Positions 8,215 to 17,468 of a DNA stretch of 56,611 nucleotides are shown in pieces. The notes beneath the pieces are model-generated. The model did not search any database and was not told the origin of the DNA. It was given only the letters and a program-made list of their open reading frames with translations. The position numbers were made by a program, and so were the translations under genes. Origin of the DNA: Bradyrhizobium sp. SRS-191 (GTDB taxonomy: Bacteria; Pseudomonadota; Alphaproteobacteria; Rhizobiales; Xanthobacteraceae); the NCBI RefSeq assembly GCF_024586915.1, contig NZ_JANBVS010000029.1:1-56611 (forward strand), in the 5' to 3' direction. How positions within the stretch are numbered: the first letter of the stretch is position 1; each line of letters starts with the position of its first letter.

Positions 8215-9966
8215 TCACCGCCCGGCGGCGGTCGCCCCCTTGCTGCGTGGATCGGGCGCGCCGACCAGGCCGTCCGCCGTCACCAGGATCGAGTTGGCGG
8301 AGGTCCGTCCCATCGGCTCCTCGATCTTGTGGCCGCGGGCGCGCAGATCCGCGAGCACGGCGTCGGAGAAGCCCTTCTCGATCCGGACCTCGTCCGGCAT
8401 CCATTGATGGTGCAGCCGCGGCGCGGCGACGGCCTGGCGCACGTCCATCTGGTAGTCGAGCACGTTGACGATCACCTGCAGCACGGTCGAGATGATGCGG
8501 CTGCCGCCGGGCGACCCCGTGACCAGCACCGGCTTGCCGTCCTTGAGCACGATGGTCGGCGACATCGACGACAGCGGCCGCTTGCCGGGCCCCGGCAGAT
8601 TGGCCTCGAAGCCGACCAGGCCGAACGCATTGGAGGCGCCGGGCGCGGCGGTGAAATCGTCGAGCTCATTGTTGAGCAGCACGCCGGTGCCTTCGGCGAT
8701 CAAGCCGACCCCATAGGGGAAGTTCAGCGTGTAGGTGTTGCTGACGGCATTGCCGTCATTGTCGACCACCGAGAAATGCGTGGTGTTGCTGCCCTCGCGC
8801 AGCGGCTTGATGTTGAGCACGTCGCCGGCGCTGGTGGCGTGGGCCGGGTCGATGCCGGCGCGCTGCTGGGCTGCATAATCCTTCGACAGCATCGCGCGCA
8901 CCGGCGCGTCGACGAAGGCGGGATCGCCGAGATAGCGGGCGCGGTCGGCGTAAGCGCGCTTCATCGATTCGATCAGAAGATGCAGTGAGGCCGGCGAGCC
9001 CTGCTTCAGCTCGTTCAGCTTGAAGCCTTCGAGAATGTTCAGCATCTCGACCAGCACGGTGCCGCCGGAGGACGGCAGCGGCATCGAGACGATGTCATAG
9101 CCGCGATAGGTGCCGCGCACCGGCACGCGCAGCACCGGCTGATAGGATTTGAGATCGTCCGACGTCATGATGCCGCCGGCGGCCTGGATCGCCTTGGCGA
9201 GCTTCTCGGCGACGGGTCCTTCGTAGAAGCCGCGCGGCCCCTGCTCGGCGATGGCGGTCAGCGTCGCTGCGAGGTCGCGCTGCACCAGCCGGTCGCCCTC
9301 CTTGAGCACGGTGCCGTCGGGACGGATGAAGATCGCGGCCGAGGACGGCCATTTCGCCAGCCGCGGCGCCATCATCGGCAGCGTGACCGCGACATCGTCG
9401 GCAACCGGAATGCCGTCGCGCGCCAGCACGATCGCCGGCGCCACGAGCTGCGCCAGCGTGAACTTGCCCGAGCCGTATTTCTCCAGCGCCAGCGCGAGGC
9501 CGGCTACGGAACCGGGGACGCCGATCGACAGCGCCGAGTCGCGTGACTTCGCATTGTCAGGCTTGCCGTCGGCGCCGAGGAAGATGTCGCGCGTCATGGC
9601 CGCGGGGCCGGTTTCGCGATAGTCGATCGCGACATCCTCGTTGGTCTTGGCGAGGTGGATGACCATGAACCCGCCGCCACCGATGTTCCCGGCGACAGGA
9701 TAGGTCACGGCCATCGCGAAGCCGGTGGCGACCGCGGCATCGACGGCGTTGCCGCCGAGCGCGAGCACGCGCTGGCCGACCTCGGCCGCGATGCGCTCCT
9801 GCGCCACGACCATGCCATGCGCCGGAGCCTGCGCGGGGGCAGCGACGTTCGGCGGCTGGGGAATCTCGACCGGCAGCGAATCGAGCGCATGCGCCGGCCA
9901 GCAGCCCGCCAGCAACAGCATGGCTCCTGCGAGGAGCCGTCGTCGATCAATCGTGAAGAGGGTCAT
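8215..9966 (-). CDS. ggt: Gamma-glutamyltransferase (glutathione hydrolase)
   Basis: A 583-residue precursor of the Ntn-hydrolase superfamily. These proteins cleave themselves before a Thr; here the sequence SNTTHFSVVDNDGNAVSNT around residue 390 holds that Thr and the conserved surroundings. GSPGGSRI near residue 490 and GGGGFMVIH near the N-terminus are further hallmarks. The enzyme hydrolyses glutathione and transfers gamma-glutamyl groups in the periplasm. The leader RRRLLAGAMLLLAGCW ends in a lipobox-like LLAGC (Cys22), so it may be a lipoprotein. The 163 bases between it and the upstream hydrolase hold nothing recognisable. Confidence 0.92.
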   Translation of the reverse strand: MTLFTIDRRRLLAGAMLLLAGCWPAHALDSLPVEIPQPPNVAAPAQAPAHGMVVAQERIAAEVGQRVLALGGNAVDAAVATGFAMAVTYPVAGNIGGGGFMVIHLAKTNEDVAIDYRETGPAAMTRDIFLGADGKPDNAKSRDSALSIGVPGSVAGLALALEKYGSGKFTLAQLVAPAIVLARDGIPVADDVAVTLPMMAPRLAKWPSSAAIFIRPDGTVLKEGDRLVQRDLAATLTAIAEQGPRGFYEGPVAEKLAKAIQAAGGIMTSDDLKSYQPVLRVPVRGTYRGYDIVSMPLPSSGGTVLVEMLNILEGFKLNELKQGSPASLHLLIESMKRAYADRARYLGDPAFVDAPVRAMLSKDYAAQQRAGIDPAHATSAGDVLNIKPLREGSNTTHFSVVDNDGNAVSNTYTLNFPYGVGLIAEGTGVLLNNELDDFTAAPGASNAFGLVGFEANLPGPGKRPLSSMSPTIVLKDGKPVLVTGSPGGSRIISTVLQVIVNVLDYQMDVRQAVAAPRLHHQWMPDEVRIEKGFSDAVLADLRARGHKIEEPMGRTSANSILVTADGLVGAPDPRSKGATAAGR

Positions 9967-10066
9967 CGCAATTCTGCCGCTGCTGACATCCGCCTGGGAT
10001 CGTCAGATGTTATAGGGCCGCGTCGCCGAGGTAAAATGCGTCCGCGTCATCGCAGAAGGATTTGGC

Positions 10067-11470
10067 ATGGCCATCACCACGATGGAGAGTACCGATGCTG
10101 CTGACCAGCTCAGCTATCCCGGGCAAGCGGCGGTGGTCAGCTGGATCTTCTTCGATTGGGCCACGCAGCCCTATTTCACGCTGATCACGACCTTCATCTT
10201 CGCGCCCTATTTCGCCGCACATGTTGCGCCCGACGCGGCGAGCGGCCAGGCGCTGTGGGGCTTCGCCACCGCGGCCGCCGGTATCGTGATTGCGCTGCTG
10301 TCGCCGGTGTTCGGCGCGATCGCCGACGCCGCCGGCCGGCGCAAGCCGTGGATTGCCGTCTTCGGCGCGATGCTGGTGATCGGCTCCAGCCTGATGTGGA
10401 TCGGGCGGCCCGGCGCACCCGAACTGATCCCGCAAGTGCTCGCGGCTTATGTGCTCGCGACCATCGGCGTCGAGTTCGCCACCGTCTTCAACAATGCGAT
10501 GATGCCGACCCTGGTGCCGCCCGAGCGCATCGGCCGTCTGTCCGGCACCGGCTGGGCCACGGGTTACGTCGGCGGCATCCTCTCACTGGTGCTCGTGCTG
10601 GGTTTCATGGCGGCCAATCCAACGACCGGCCGCACCTTGTTCGGGCTGACCCCGCTGTTCGGGCTCGATCCCGTGACGCATGAGGGCGACCGCATCTCCG
10701 GGCCGCTCACCGGGCTGTGGTTCATCCTGTTCGTGCTGCCGATGTTCCTGTTCACGCCGGACTTCCCGGCGCGTCAACGGCTCGGCGCCGCGGTGCGCGA
10801 GGGACTCGGCGAGCTGAAGCAGACGCTGCGCAGCCTGCCGCAGCAGCGCGACGTCGCGCTCTTCCTGATCGCCAACATGATCTACACCGATGGTCTGGTG
10901 TCGCTGTTCGCCTTCGGCGGCATCTATGCGGCCGGCACCTTCGGCTGGAACACGATCCAGATCGGCACCTTCGGCATCATCCTCGCGGCGGCCGGCACGC
11001 TCGGCGGCTGGCTCGGCGGCAAGCTCGATGATCTCCTCGGACCGAAACGCGTCATCGCCGGCAGCATGACCCTGCTGCTGCTCGCGATCATCGCGATCCT
11101 TCTGGTGAGCCGCGATTCGATTCTGTTCATTCCGGTCGCGCCCGCTGCGCCCGGCGGGCCATTGTTCGCCTCGCTGCCGGAGCGCGCCTATCTGCTGCTC
11201 GGCTGCGTGATGGGCGCCTGCGGCGCACCGCTGCAGGCGGCCTCGCGCTCGCTGCTGATCCGCATGGTGCCGAAGGAGCGCGTCGCGCAATATTTCGGGC
11301 TGTTCGCGCTCACGGGCAAGGTGACGTCGTTCATCGGCCCGCTGCTGATCGGCATCATCACCGCGGCAACCGCGAGTCAGAAGGCCGGCATGGCCGTGCT
11401 GGTGCTGTTCTTCGCGGTGGGTCTGGTGTTGTTGGCGCGGGTCAACTCCGACCGTCATGCGCGGGCTTGA
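10067..11470 (+). CDS. MFS transporter, UMF1/Atg22-like
   Basis: A 467-residue inner-membrane protein with twelve predicted helices. The start VVSWIFFDWATQPYFTLITT is the conserved first helix of the UMF1 (Atg22-like) group, and DAAGRRKPWI is the loop 2-3 signature of major facilitators. Yeast Atg22 exports amino acids from the vacuole; bacterial members have no settled substrate. A ribosome binding site (AGAAGGA) precedes the ATG. The last codons (RHARA-stop) read into a family E repeat, so the normal C-terminus may have been replaced. Confidence 0.88.
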   Translation: MAITTMESTDAADQLSYPGQAAVVSWIFFDWATQPYFTLITTFIFAPYFAAHVAPDAASGQALWGFATAAAGIVIALLSPVFGAIADAAGRRKPWIAVFGAMLVIGSSLMWIGRPGAPELIPQVLAAYVLATIGVEFATVFNNAMMPTLVPPERIGRLSGTGWATGYVGGILSLVLVLGFMAANPTTGRTLFGLTPLFGLDPVTHEGDRISGPLTGLWFILFVLPMFLFTPDFPARQRLGAAVREGLGELKQTLRSLPQQRDVALFLIANMIYTDGLVSLFAFGGIYAAGTFGWNTIQIGTFGIILAAAGTLGGWLGGKLDDLLGPKRVIAGSMTLLLLAIIAILLVSRDSILFIPVAPAAPGGPLFASLPERAYLLLGCVMGACGAPLQAASRSLLIRMVPKERVAQYFGLFALTGKVTSFIGPLLIGIITAATASQKAGMAVLVLFFAVGLVLLARVNSDRHARA

Positions 11471-11581
11471 CCCGCCTGCGGGGCCGTAGCCCCTTCGGCG
11501 CGGCGAAGGCCCGCGCATCCATCACGCTTCGACAAGGCCTTGTCAGACGATGGATTGCCGGGTCAAGCCCGGCAATGACGA
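11454..11581. repeat. Palindromic repeat, family E
   Basis: It begins CGTCATGCGCGGGCTTGACCC and ends GGGTCAAGCCCGGCAATGACG, with an inner GCGCATCCAT / ATGGATTGC pair. The ends are inverted copies. The left end contains the final codons and TGA stop of the MFS gene; the right end stops 6 bases before the purH stop codon. Confidence 0.8.
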
Positions 11582-11586
11582 CCTGA

Positions 11587-13179
11587 TCAGTGCCGGAAGT
11601 GCCGCACGCCGGTCAGCACCATCGCGATGCCGTGCTCGTCGGCGGCCTTGATGACTTCATCGTCCTTGACCGAGCCGCCAGGCTGAATCACCGCGGTGGC
11701 GCCGGCCTCGATGCAGGCGAGCATGCCGTCGGCGAACGGGAAGAACGCGTCGGAGGCGACCACCGAGCCCTTGGTCAGCGGCTCGGCGAGCTTCATCTCG
11801 GCTGCGGCATCCAGCGCCTTGCGGGCGGCGATGCGCGCGGAATCGACACGGCTCATTTGCCCGGCGCCGATGCCGACGGTCGCCGAATCCTTCGCGTAGA
11901 CGATGGTGTTCGACTTCACATGCTTGGCGACGCGGAAGGCGAAGCGCAGGTCGCGCAGCTCGGCGTCGGTGGGCGCGCGCTTGGTGACGATCTTCAATGC
12001 CATGTCGTCGACGACGGCATTGTCACGGCTCTGCACCAGGAGGCCGCCGGCGACGGTCTTGGCGGTGAGGCCGGCCTCGCGCGGATCGGGCAGGGCGCCG
12101 GCGAGCAGCAGCCGCAGGTTCTTGCGCGCAGCGATGACCGCGATCGCCTCCTCAGTCGCGTCGGGCGCGATGATCACCTCGGTGAAGATGCCGGTGATCG
12201 CGCGCGCGGTGGCCGTGTCGAGCTTGCGGTTCATCGCAATGATGCCGCCGAACGCCGAGGTCGAATCGCAGGCCAGCGCCTTCTGATAGGCCGTGATCAG
12301 GTCCGGCCCCTCGGCGACGCCGCAGGGATTGGCGTGCTTGACGATGACGCAGGCGGCGGTGCGCGCCGGGTCGAACTCGGCGATGCACTCATAGGCCGCG
12401 TCGGTGTCGTTGATGTTGTTGTAGGACAGCTCCTTGCCCTGCACCTGGCGGGCGGTGGCGACGCCGGGGCGGCGGCCGGGCAGCGCGTAGAACGCCGCAT
12501 GCTGATGCGGGTTCTCGCCATAGCGCAGCGGCTGGATCAGCCTGCCGCCGAAGGCGCGATAATCGGGAGTGTCGTTCTGGATGGTCGCGGCGAACCAGTT
12601 CGAGATCGCGGCGTCATAGGCGGCCGTGCGCGCATAGGCCTTGGCGGCGAGCCGGCGCCGCAGCAGCAGCGTGGTCGCGCCATCGTGGCGCGCGAGATCC
12701 TCGAGCACGGCCTCGTAGTCGTTGACGTCGACGACCACGGCGACATCCTCGTGGTTCTTGGAGGCCGCGCGAATCATCGCCGGGCCGCCGATGTCGATGT
12801 TCTCGATGCAGTCGCTGAACGGCGCGCCGCGCTCGACGGTGGCCTCGAACGGATAGAGATTGACGACGAGCAGGTCGATCGGCGCGATGCCGTGGGTCTT
12901 CATCGCCTCGCTGTGCTCGTCATTGCCGCGGATCGCGAGCAGGCCGCCATGCACCTTCGGGTGCAGCGTCTTGACGCGGCCGTCCATCATCTCCGGGAAG
13001 CCGGTGAGGTCGGAGACGTCCTTCACCTTCAGGCCCGCCTCGGCAATCGCCTTGGCGGTGCCGCCGGTCGAGATCAACTCGACGCCGCGGGCGGCGAGCG
13101 CCAGGGCGAAGTCGGTCAGGCGGGTCTTGTCGGAGACGGACAGCAGAGCGCGACGAACGGGACGAAGCTGGTTGGTCAT
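11587..13179 (-). CDS. purH: Bifunctional AICAR formyltransferase / IMP cyclohydrolase
   Basis: A 530-residue cytosolic enzyme of standard length. The N-terminal IMP cyclohydrolase domain (about 1-200) has RRALLSVSDKT, LISTGGTAKAI and the diagnostic MMDGRVKTLHPKVHGG. The C-terminal AICAR transformylase domain has RYGENPHQHAA, VIVKHANPCGVA and SDAFFPFADG. It performs the last two steps of de novo purine synthesis, adding a formyl group to AICAR and closing the ring to IMP. It follows rsmB and a heparinase-like gene on the same strand, an order common in Rhizobiales. Confidence 0.97.
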   Translation of the reverse strand: MTNQLRPVRRALLSVSDKTRLTDFALALAARGVELISTGGTAKAIAEAGLKVKDVSDLTGFPEMMDGRVKTLHPKVHGGLLAIRGNDEHSEAMKTHGIAPIDLLVVNLYPFEATVERGAPFSDCIENIDIGGPAMIRAASKNHEDVAVVVDVNDYEAVLEDLARHDGATTLLLRRRLAAKAYARTAAYDAAISNWFAATIQNDTPDYRAFGGRLIQPLRYGENPHQHAAFYALPGRRPGVATARQVQGKELSYNNINDTDAAYECIAEFDPARTAACVIVKHANPCGVAEGPDLITAYQKALACDSTSAFGGIIAMNRKLDTATARAITGIFTEVIIAPDATEEAIAVIAARKNLRLLLAGALPDPREAGLTAKTVAGGLLVQSRDNAVVDDMALKIVTKRAPTDAELRDLRFAFRVAKHVKSNTIVYAKDSATVGIGAGQMSRVDSARIAARKALDAAAEMKLAEPLTKGSVVASDAFFPFADGMLACIEAGATAVIQPGGSVKDDEVIKAADEHGIAMVLTGVRHFRH

Positions 13180-13678
13180 GGCGGGCAGAATCCTTGTGCA
13201 GGAGGTTCAGTTGCCCAGGCGCACGGCGGTCAATCCCGCGCTCCCCGATGGTGCTCCATCCAAAGTCGCCAGTCGCGCGGAAGCCGGGTGCATAGCAGGT
13301 TTCGGCGAGGGCGACAACGGGGAGTGTTTCAGCTCGCAGCTATGCCGTCCGCCGCGCTCACGATGGTACGCTGAATCATTGAGGCAATCTCTGCCGGCAC
13401 GGACGGTGCAGCCTCTCCCCGCCCTTCGCGGGGAGAGGTTGGATTGCGCAGCAATCCGGGTGGGCATGGCACATACGAGACCACATGGCAGGTCCATCGG
13501 ACTCGCACGTCCGAGGCCTGCCAAGCACTACCCGTGCCGCGGCCCCTCACCCCGACCCTCTCAGCGCGAGCGAAGCTCGTCGCGGCGCCGTGAAGAACGG
13601 GGAGAGGGAGCGCAGTGGCATTTTTGGAAGCAGCGTGTGCGCAACACCGAGGATTAGGTCTGTCCAGCCCCGCCGCTG
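13180..13678. other. Gene-free interval between purH and the heparinase gene, with family C repeat
   Basis: No convincing gene was found in these 499 bases. The half near the heparinase gene (13411-13616) is a family C repeat: a hairpin CCTCTCCCCGC / GCGGGGAGAGG at 13412-13438 and a second, imperfect arm rich in CCCTCACCCCGACCCTCTC and GGGGAGAGGG. The part next to purH should hold its promoter and leader; no riboswitch fold was recognised by eye. Confidence 0.7.
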
Positions 13679-15433
13679 CTACAGCGGCAGCTCGGGCTCG
13701 CGCTTGGCGTTCCGGCGCGCATTCGTCTCGCTCGGTGACGTCGACGAACGCACGAAGCTCCAGCGGATCGACGGGGCCTGCTGGGCGTCCTGGCGGATCA
13801 CCAGTTGCGTCGTCCGGCGCGGGCCGTCATTGCCGGCGAGGAAGACGCTGTCCTCGAGATCCACGCGGTCCTCGAAGGTCTCGAACGTCCAGACCTCGCG
13901 GTTGGGCAGCACCAGCATGGCGCCACGGCCGTCGCTGAGGCGGCTGGCCTTCACTGCGGGATGCAGATGGAAACGCAGCGTGTAGTCCGAGCCGCCGCCG
14001 CGCAGCCGCGCGCCCTGCGCCGGGGTGACCGTGTCCTCGCCGTCGAGCCGCGCGCCGTCCTCGGCGGCGACCAGCACCCGGCGGTGGATCAGGCCGAACT
14101 TCGCCGCATAGCCATTATGCGAGGTCGACAGCACGGTGCCGTCGGGCACGATCTCGCGGAAATTCTCCACCCGCGTCGGACCCGACACGATCGGCGCGCC
14201 GTGCAGCAGGCGCTTCATCGCCGACATCTCGACGAAGGTGCAGGACGAGGTGTTGTGATAGGTCAGCGTCGAATGCGCGACAGTCGAGCGCGCGAAGGTG
14301 CGCCAGTTGTCACGGCTGGTCGACGGCAGGCCGCAGTTGATGACGATGCGGCTCGCGCCCGAGGACAGCTCGAACGCCAGGCAGCCGGCATGCGCCTCGT
14401 GGCTGAGATGCGGCGGCGGTGGCGCGCCGGTGTCGACGATGACGGTCATCTGCCCGGCGTCGAGCCGCTGGAAGCCGGAATGCGGCATGCTGGCCATCGG
14501 CGTGCCGTGCGTGTCGTCATAGGCCAGCAGCGTCGCCAGGAGGTCGGACGGCGTACCGCCCATGCCGTTGAACAGCGCCATGTTGCCGTCGCCATGCCGG
14601 AAGAAGCGCAGCATCGGCATCATCCGGTCGATGGCGTTGAGCAGCGCCGGCGGCGGGGCGATGTTGCGGGCGGCGAAGGTCTGGCGCAGCGGCAGCAGGT
14701 CGATCAGCAGCTCTATCAGCGCGCCGGGGTTGCGCGACACGTGGCCACCATCGGGCAGAATCTGGCGCTGCAGCTCCTCCGACAGTTTCTTGCTGGCGTT
14801 GCGGATGTGCTTGGCCTGATTGGCGAGGCACAGCGCCGCATAGCACAGCGCGATCAGCACCTGCAGCCGCGGCACGCCGTCGGGAATGTCGATGGTCGAA
14901 TAGCGCAGATAGCGGATCTCGCGGGTCAGGCCGCGCAGATAGCGCCGGTAGAACTTGCCGTCGGAATCGGCCAGCACCAGCGGCGCCTGCGACAGCAGCG
15001 AGATCACCCGACGCGCCAGCACGTCGGCACGGCGGCTCAGCGGGTGGCGGCCGATCTGGTTGGTGATCCAGTCGTCGACCAGAGCGCGCGCATTGGCCCG
15101 GGTCAGCGCGGTGTCGGCTGCGCGCAAGTGCCGCAGCCAGCCGAAGCCGAGCAGGGCGACTTCCCAGTCCTCCGACGGCGGCTCGAGGTCGAAGATCGAG
15201 CGGCCGTGGCAGGTGACGATCTTGCCGGCGAAGACGAAGCGTCCGGCGTAGATCTCGGCCGCGCGGGTGGCGTCCGAGGTGCGCAGATCATGCGGCGCAA
15301 TGATCAGCCTGTCGGCCCGGCCCGGCCATAGACCGGATACGGATACCGACACGCCGCTGACATTGGACATCAGGCTGCGCGCGGCGCGGCCCAAAACCAG
15401 TGTCGATATGCGTCTGCGTTGAGCGGCGGACAC
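13679..15433 (-). CDS. Heparinase II/III family protein
   Basis: A 584-residue protein. The first two thirds resemble the alpha-helical toroid domain of heparinase II/III-like proteins (for example WDPFWLG-like GFGWLRHLRAADTALT). The C-terminal third is a beta-rich domain with SHNGYAAKFGLIHRR and LRFHLHPAVKAS, where His residues typical of the family lie. Family members are polysaccharide lyases that cleave uronic-acid glycans, but this alphaproteobacterial group between rsmB and purH has no proven substrate. No clear signal peptide is visible. A surface-polysaccharide role is only a guess. Confidence 0.82.
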   Translation of the reverse strand: MSAAQRRRISTLVLGRAARSLMSNVSGVSVSVSGLWPGRADRLIIAPHDLRTSDATRAAEIYAGRFVFAGKIVTCHGRSIFDLEPPSEDWEVALLGFGWLRHLRAADTALTRANARALVDDWITNQIGRHPLSRRADVLARRVISLLSQAPLVLADSDGKFYRRYLRGLTREIRYLRYSTIDIPDGVPRLQVLIALCYAALCLANQAKHIRNASKKLSEELQRQILPDGGHVSRNPGALIELLIDLLPLRQTFAARNIAPPPALLNAIDRMMPMLRFFRHGDGNMALFNGMGGTPSDLLATLLAYDDTHGTPMASMPHSGFQRLDAGQMTVIVDTGAPPPPHLSHEAHAGCLAFELSSGASRIVINCGLPSTSRDNWRTFARSTVAHSTLTYHNTSSCTFVEMSAMKRLLHGAPIVSGPTRVENFREIVPDGTVLSTSHNGYAAKFGLIHRRVLVAAEDGARLDGEDTVTPAQGARLRGGGSDYTLRFHLHPAVKASRLSDGRGAMLVLPNREVWTFETFEDRVDLEDSVFLAGNDGPRRTTQLVIRQDAQQAPSIRWSFVRSSTSPSETNARRNAKREPELPL

Positions 15434-15639
15434 GCCAAGCCTTCAGCGAGAGGGGGATTCGGTTGCGGATCTCGAGAGAATCGCAACTGCCGCCGATACA
15501 CCATTTTTGGCCCCGGTGCAGCACCATCGCGGGACGAGAAACTGGTGCAAAATCAGGATTTAACTGACGGACGCAACACCGACGCCCTCAACCGGCTACC
15601 GTCACCGGGCAGCCATAGATTGCGCACACGATGCCACGC

Positions 15640-16992
15640 TCATGGCCTGCGCTCCAGCCTCGCCGCATAAAAACCGTCGAGGCCGCCGAGCCGCGGATCC
15701 TCGTGCGGCAGATGGCAGGGCAGCGTTCGCAGATCGCCCGCAGGCGTCACCAGTTCGGCCAGGCCCGCCACCTCGCTCGCGGTGATGGGAACGCGGCGAA
15801 GCTCGCTGCCAGCGGCCAGGACGCCGTCGACCAGCTGCTCACCTTCCTCGGGCTCGAGCGAGCAGGTGCAATAAACCAGGGTGCCGCCCGGCTTGAGCAG
15901 GCTGGCCGCCCGTGTCAGCAGCCGCGCCTGCAGGCCCGACAGCGCGGTGATGTCTGCCTCGGTGCGCAGCCAGCCCACATCCGGGTGGCGGCGGATCGTG
16001 CCGGTCGAGGTGCACGGCGCATCCAGCAGCAGGCCGTCGAAACCGCCGGCCTCGGCCGGCTGCCATTCCGCGGCGTCGGCGACGACGGTCTCGGCCGTCA
16101 GCTGCAGCCGCGTCATGTTCTCTTTCAGCCGGTTCATTCGCGCCGGCGAACGGTCGACCGCGGTCACGCGGGCGCCGCCATGGGCGAGCTGAGCCGTCTT
16201 GCCGCCCGGCGCGGCGCAGAGATCGGCAATGGTCTTGCCGCTGACGTCGCCGAGCAGGCGCGCAGGCAGCGCCGCTGCGGCGTCCTGCACCCACCATTGT
16301 CCCTCGGAAAAGCCGGGCAGCACCGTCACCGAGCCGTGCAGCAGGGTGCGCACGGTGCCGGTCGGCAGCACCTCGCCATGCAGTCGCGCGGCCCACTGGG
16401 CCGGATCGGACTTCACGGTGAGATCCAGCGACGGCTCCTGGCCGAGCGCGGCGGCAATGTCCTTGGCGGTGGCCTCACCGTAATGATCGATCCAGCGCTT
16501 CAGCAGCCAGGGCGCGATGTCGAGCGGTTGGCCCTTCGCATCGTCGAGCAGCGCCGCTCCCTCGCGCGCGCAGCGCCGCAGCACGGCGTTGACGAGGCCC
16601 GCGTATTTCGCCGCGCGCCGATCGGCCTGGACCAGCCGCACCGACAGATCGACGGCGGCATGATCCGGCACATCCATCCACAGGATCTGCGCAGCGCCGA
16701 TCAGCAGCGCGCTCTGCGCCCGCGGCGCGTCGGTCGGGATGCCGCGATCCAACAGCCGCGACAGCACGTTTCCGAGCGTGCCGAGCCGGCGCAGCGTCGT
16801 CGCGACGAGGCGGCGCATCAACGCGCGGTCGCGGTCGGCGAGATGCTTGAGGCCGGGATGCGCGCCGCTGCCATCGAGCTGGTCGTCGAGCGTGCGATGC
16901 TTGTGCAGCACGCCGTCGACGACATCGGCGGCGATGCGTCGGGCCGCAAGGCCGGGAACTTCGGAAGGAGTCGCAAAACGCGGCGGAGGCAT
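15640..16992 (-). CDS. rsmB: 16S rRNA m5C967 methyltransferase RsmB
   Basis: A 450-residue protein. The N-terminal part (about 20-150) is a NusB-like helical RNA-binding domain. The C-terminal part is a class I methyltransferase: ADLCAAPGGKTAQLA is the SAM-binding motif, DAPCTSTGTIRRHPD holds one catalytic cysteine and YCTCSLEPEEG the second, the pair used by RNA m5C methyltransferases. It should modify C967 of 16S rRNA. It begins divergently from the SdhAF4 homologue. The 206 bases to the heparinase gene contain nothing recognisable. Confidence 0.93.
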   Translation of the reverse strand: MPPPRFATPSEVPGLAARRIAADVVDGVLHKHRTLDDQLDGSGAHPGLKHLADRDRALMRRLVATTLRRLGTLGNVLSRLLDRGIPTDAPRAQSALLIGAAQILWMDVPDHAAVDLSVRLVQADRRAAKYAGLVNAVLRRCAREGAALLDDAKGQPLDIAPWLLKRWIDHYGEATAKDIAAALGQEPSLDLTVKSDPAQWAARLHGEVLPTGTVRTLLHGSVTVLPGFSEGQWWVQDAAAALPARLLGDVSGKTIADLCAAPGGKTAQLAHGGARVTAVDRSPARMNRLKENMTRLQLTAETVVADAAEWQPAEAGGFDGLLLDAPCTSTGTIRRHPDVGWLRTEADITALSGLQARLLTRAASLLKPGGTLVYCTCSLEPEEGEQLVDGVLAAGSELRRVPITASEVAGLAELVTPAGDLRTLPCHLPHEDPRLGGLDGFYAARLERRP

Positions 16993-17187
16993 GCCTGGGA
17001 ATTACTCGCGAAAGAAGAAAGGCAGTTCCGCGACGATCGGGTGCATGCCATCAGCTTGCGGGACCACTGCCACGGGAATATGCCAAATGTAAGAATCGGC
17101 TCTGCTTTTTTTAGACCTGTTTTGTCTGACGTGGGCACACGATCTGATGAGGTCAGCAATGACCCGGTGTAACGGTGGAATAGTACA

Positions 17188-17433
17188 ATGAGCGACGAGC
17201 CGAACAACGAGCTGAAAGGCAAGCCTGCCTTGACGCTGGTGGCCAGCAACGAGGCACCGCGCAAGCCGCTGAGCCCGGCGGCGCAACGCGCGCTTGCCGA
17301 AGCGGAGGAGCGCCGGCGTCTCGCGGCCGAGCAGGCGAAGACGCCGATGCCCACGGAGCTGCAGGGACCGAAGGGTCCGGAACCGACCCGTTACGGCGAT
17401 TGGGAGAGGAAGGGCATCATCTCCGACTTTTGA
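17188..17433 (+). CDS. DUF1674 protein, SdhAF4 homologue
   Basis: An 81-residue protein whose C-terminus PTRYGDWERKGIISDF is the signature of DUF1674. The eukaryotic member, SDHAF4 (Sdh8), helps flavinated SdhA join SdhB during assembly of succinate dehydrogenase. The charged middle AEAEERRRLAAEQAK is probably a helix and the N-terminus is low in complexity. The same role is likely here but is inferred from the family; no sdh gene is in the window. Length is normal for bacterial members. Confidence 0.85.
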   Translation: MSDEPNNELKGKPALTLVASNEAPRKPLSPAAQRALAEAEERRRLAAEQAKTPMPTELQGPKGPEPTRYGDWERKGIISDF

Positions 17434-17468
17434 TGCCCGACGTTTGATGCCCACGGCTCATCCGCACG

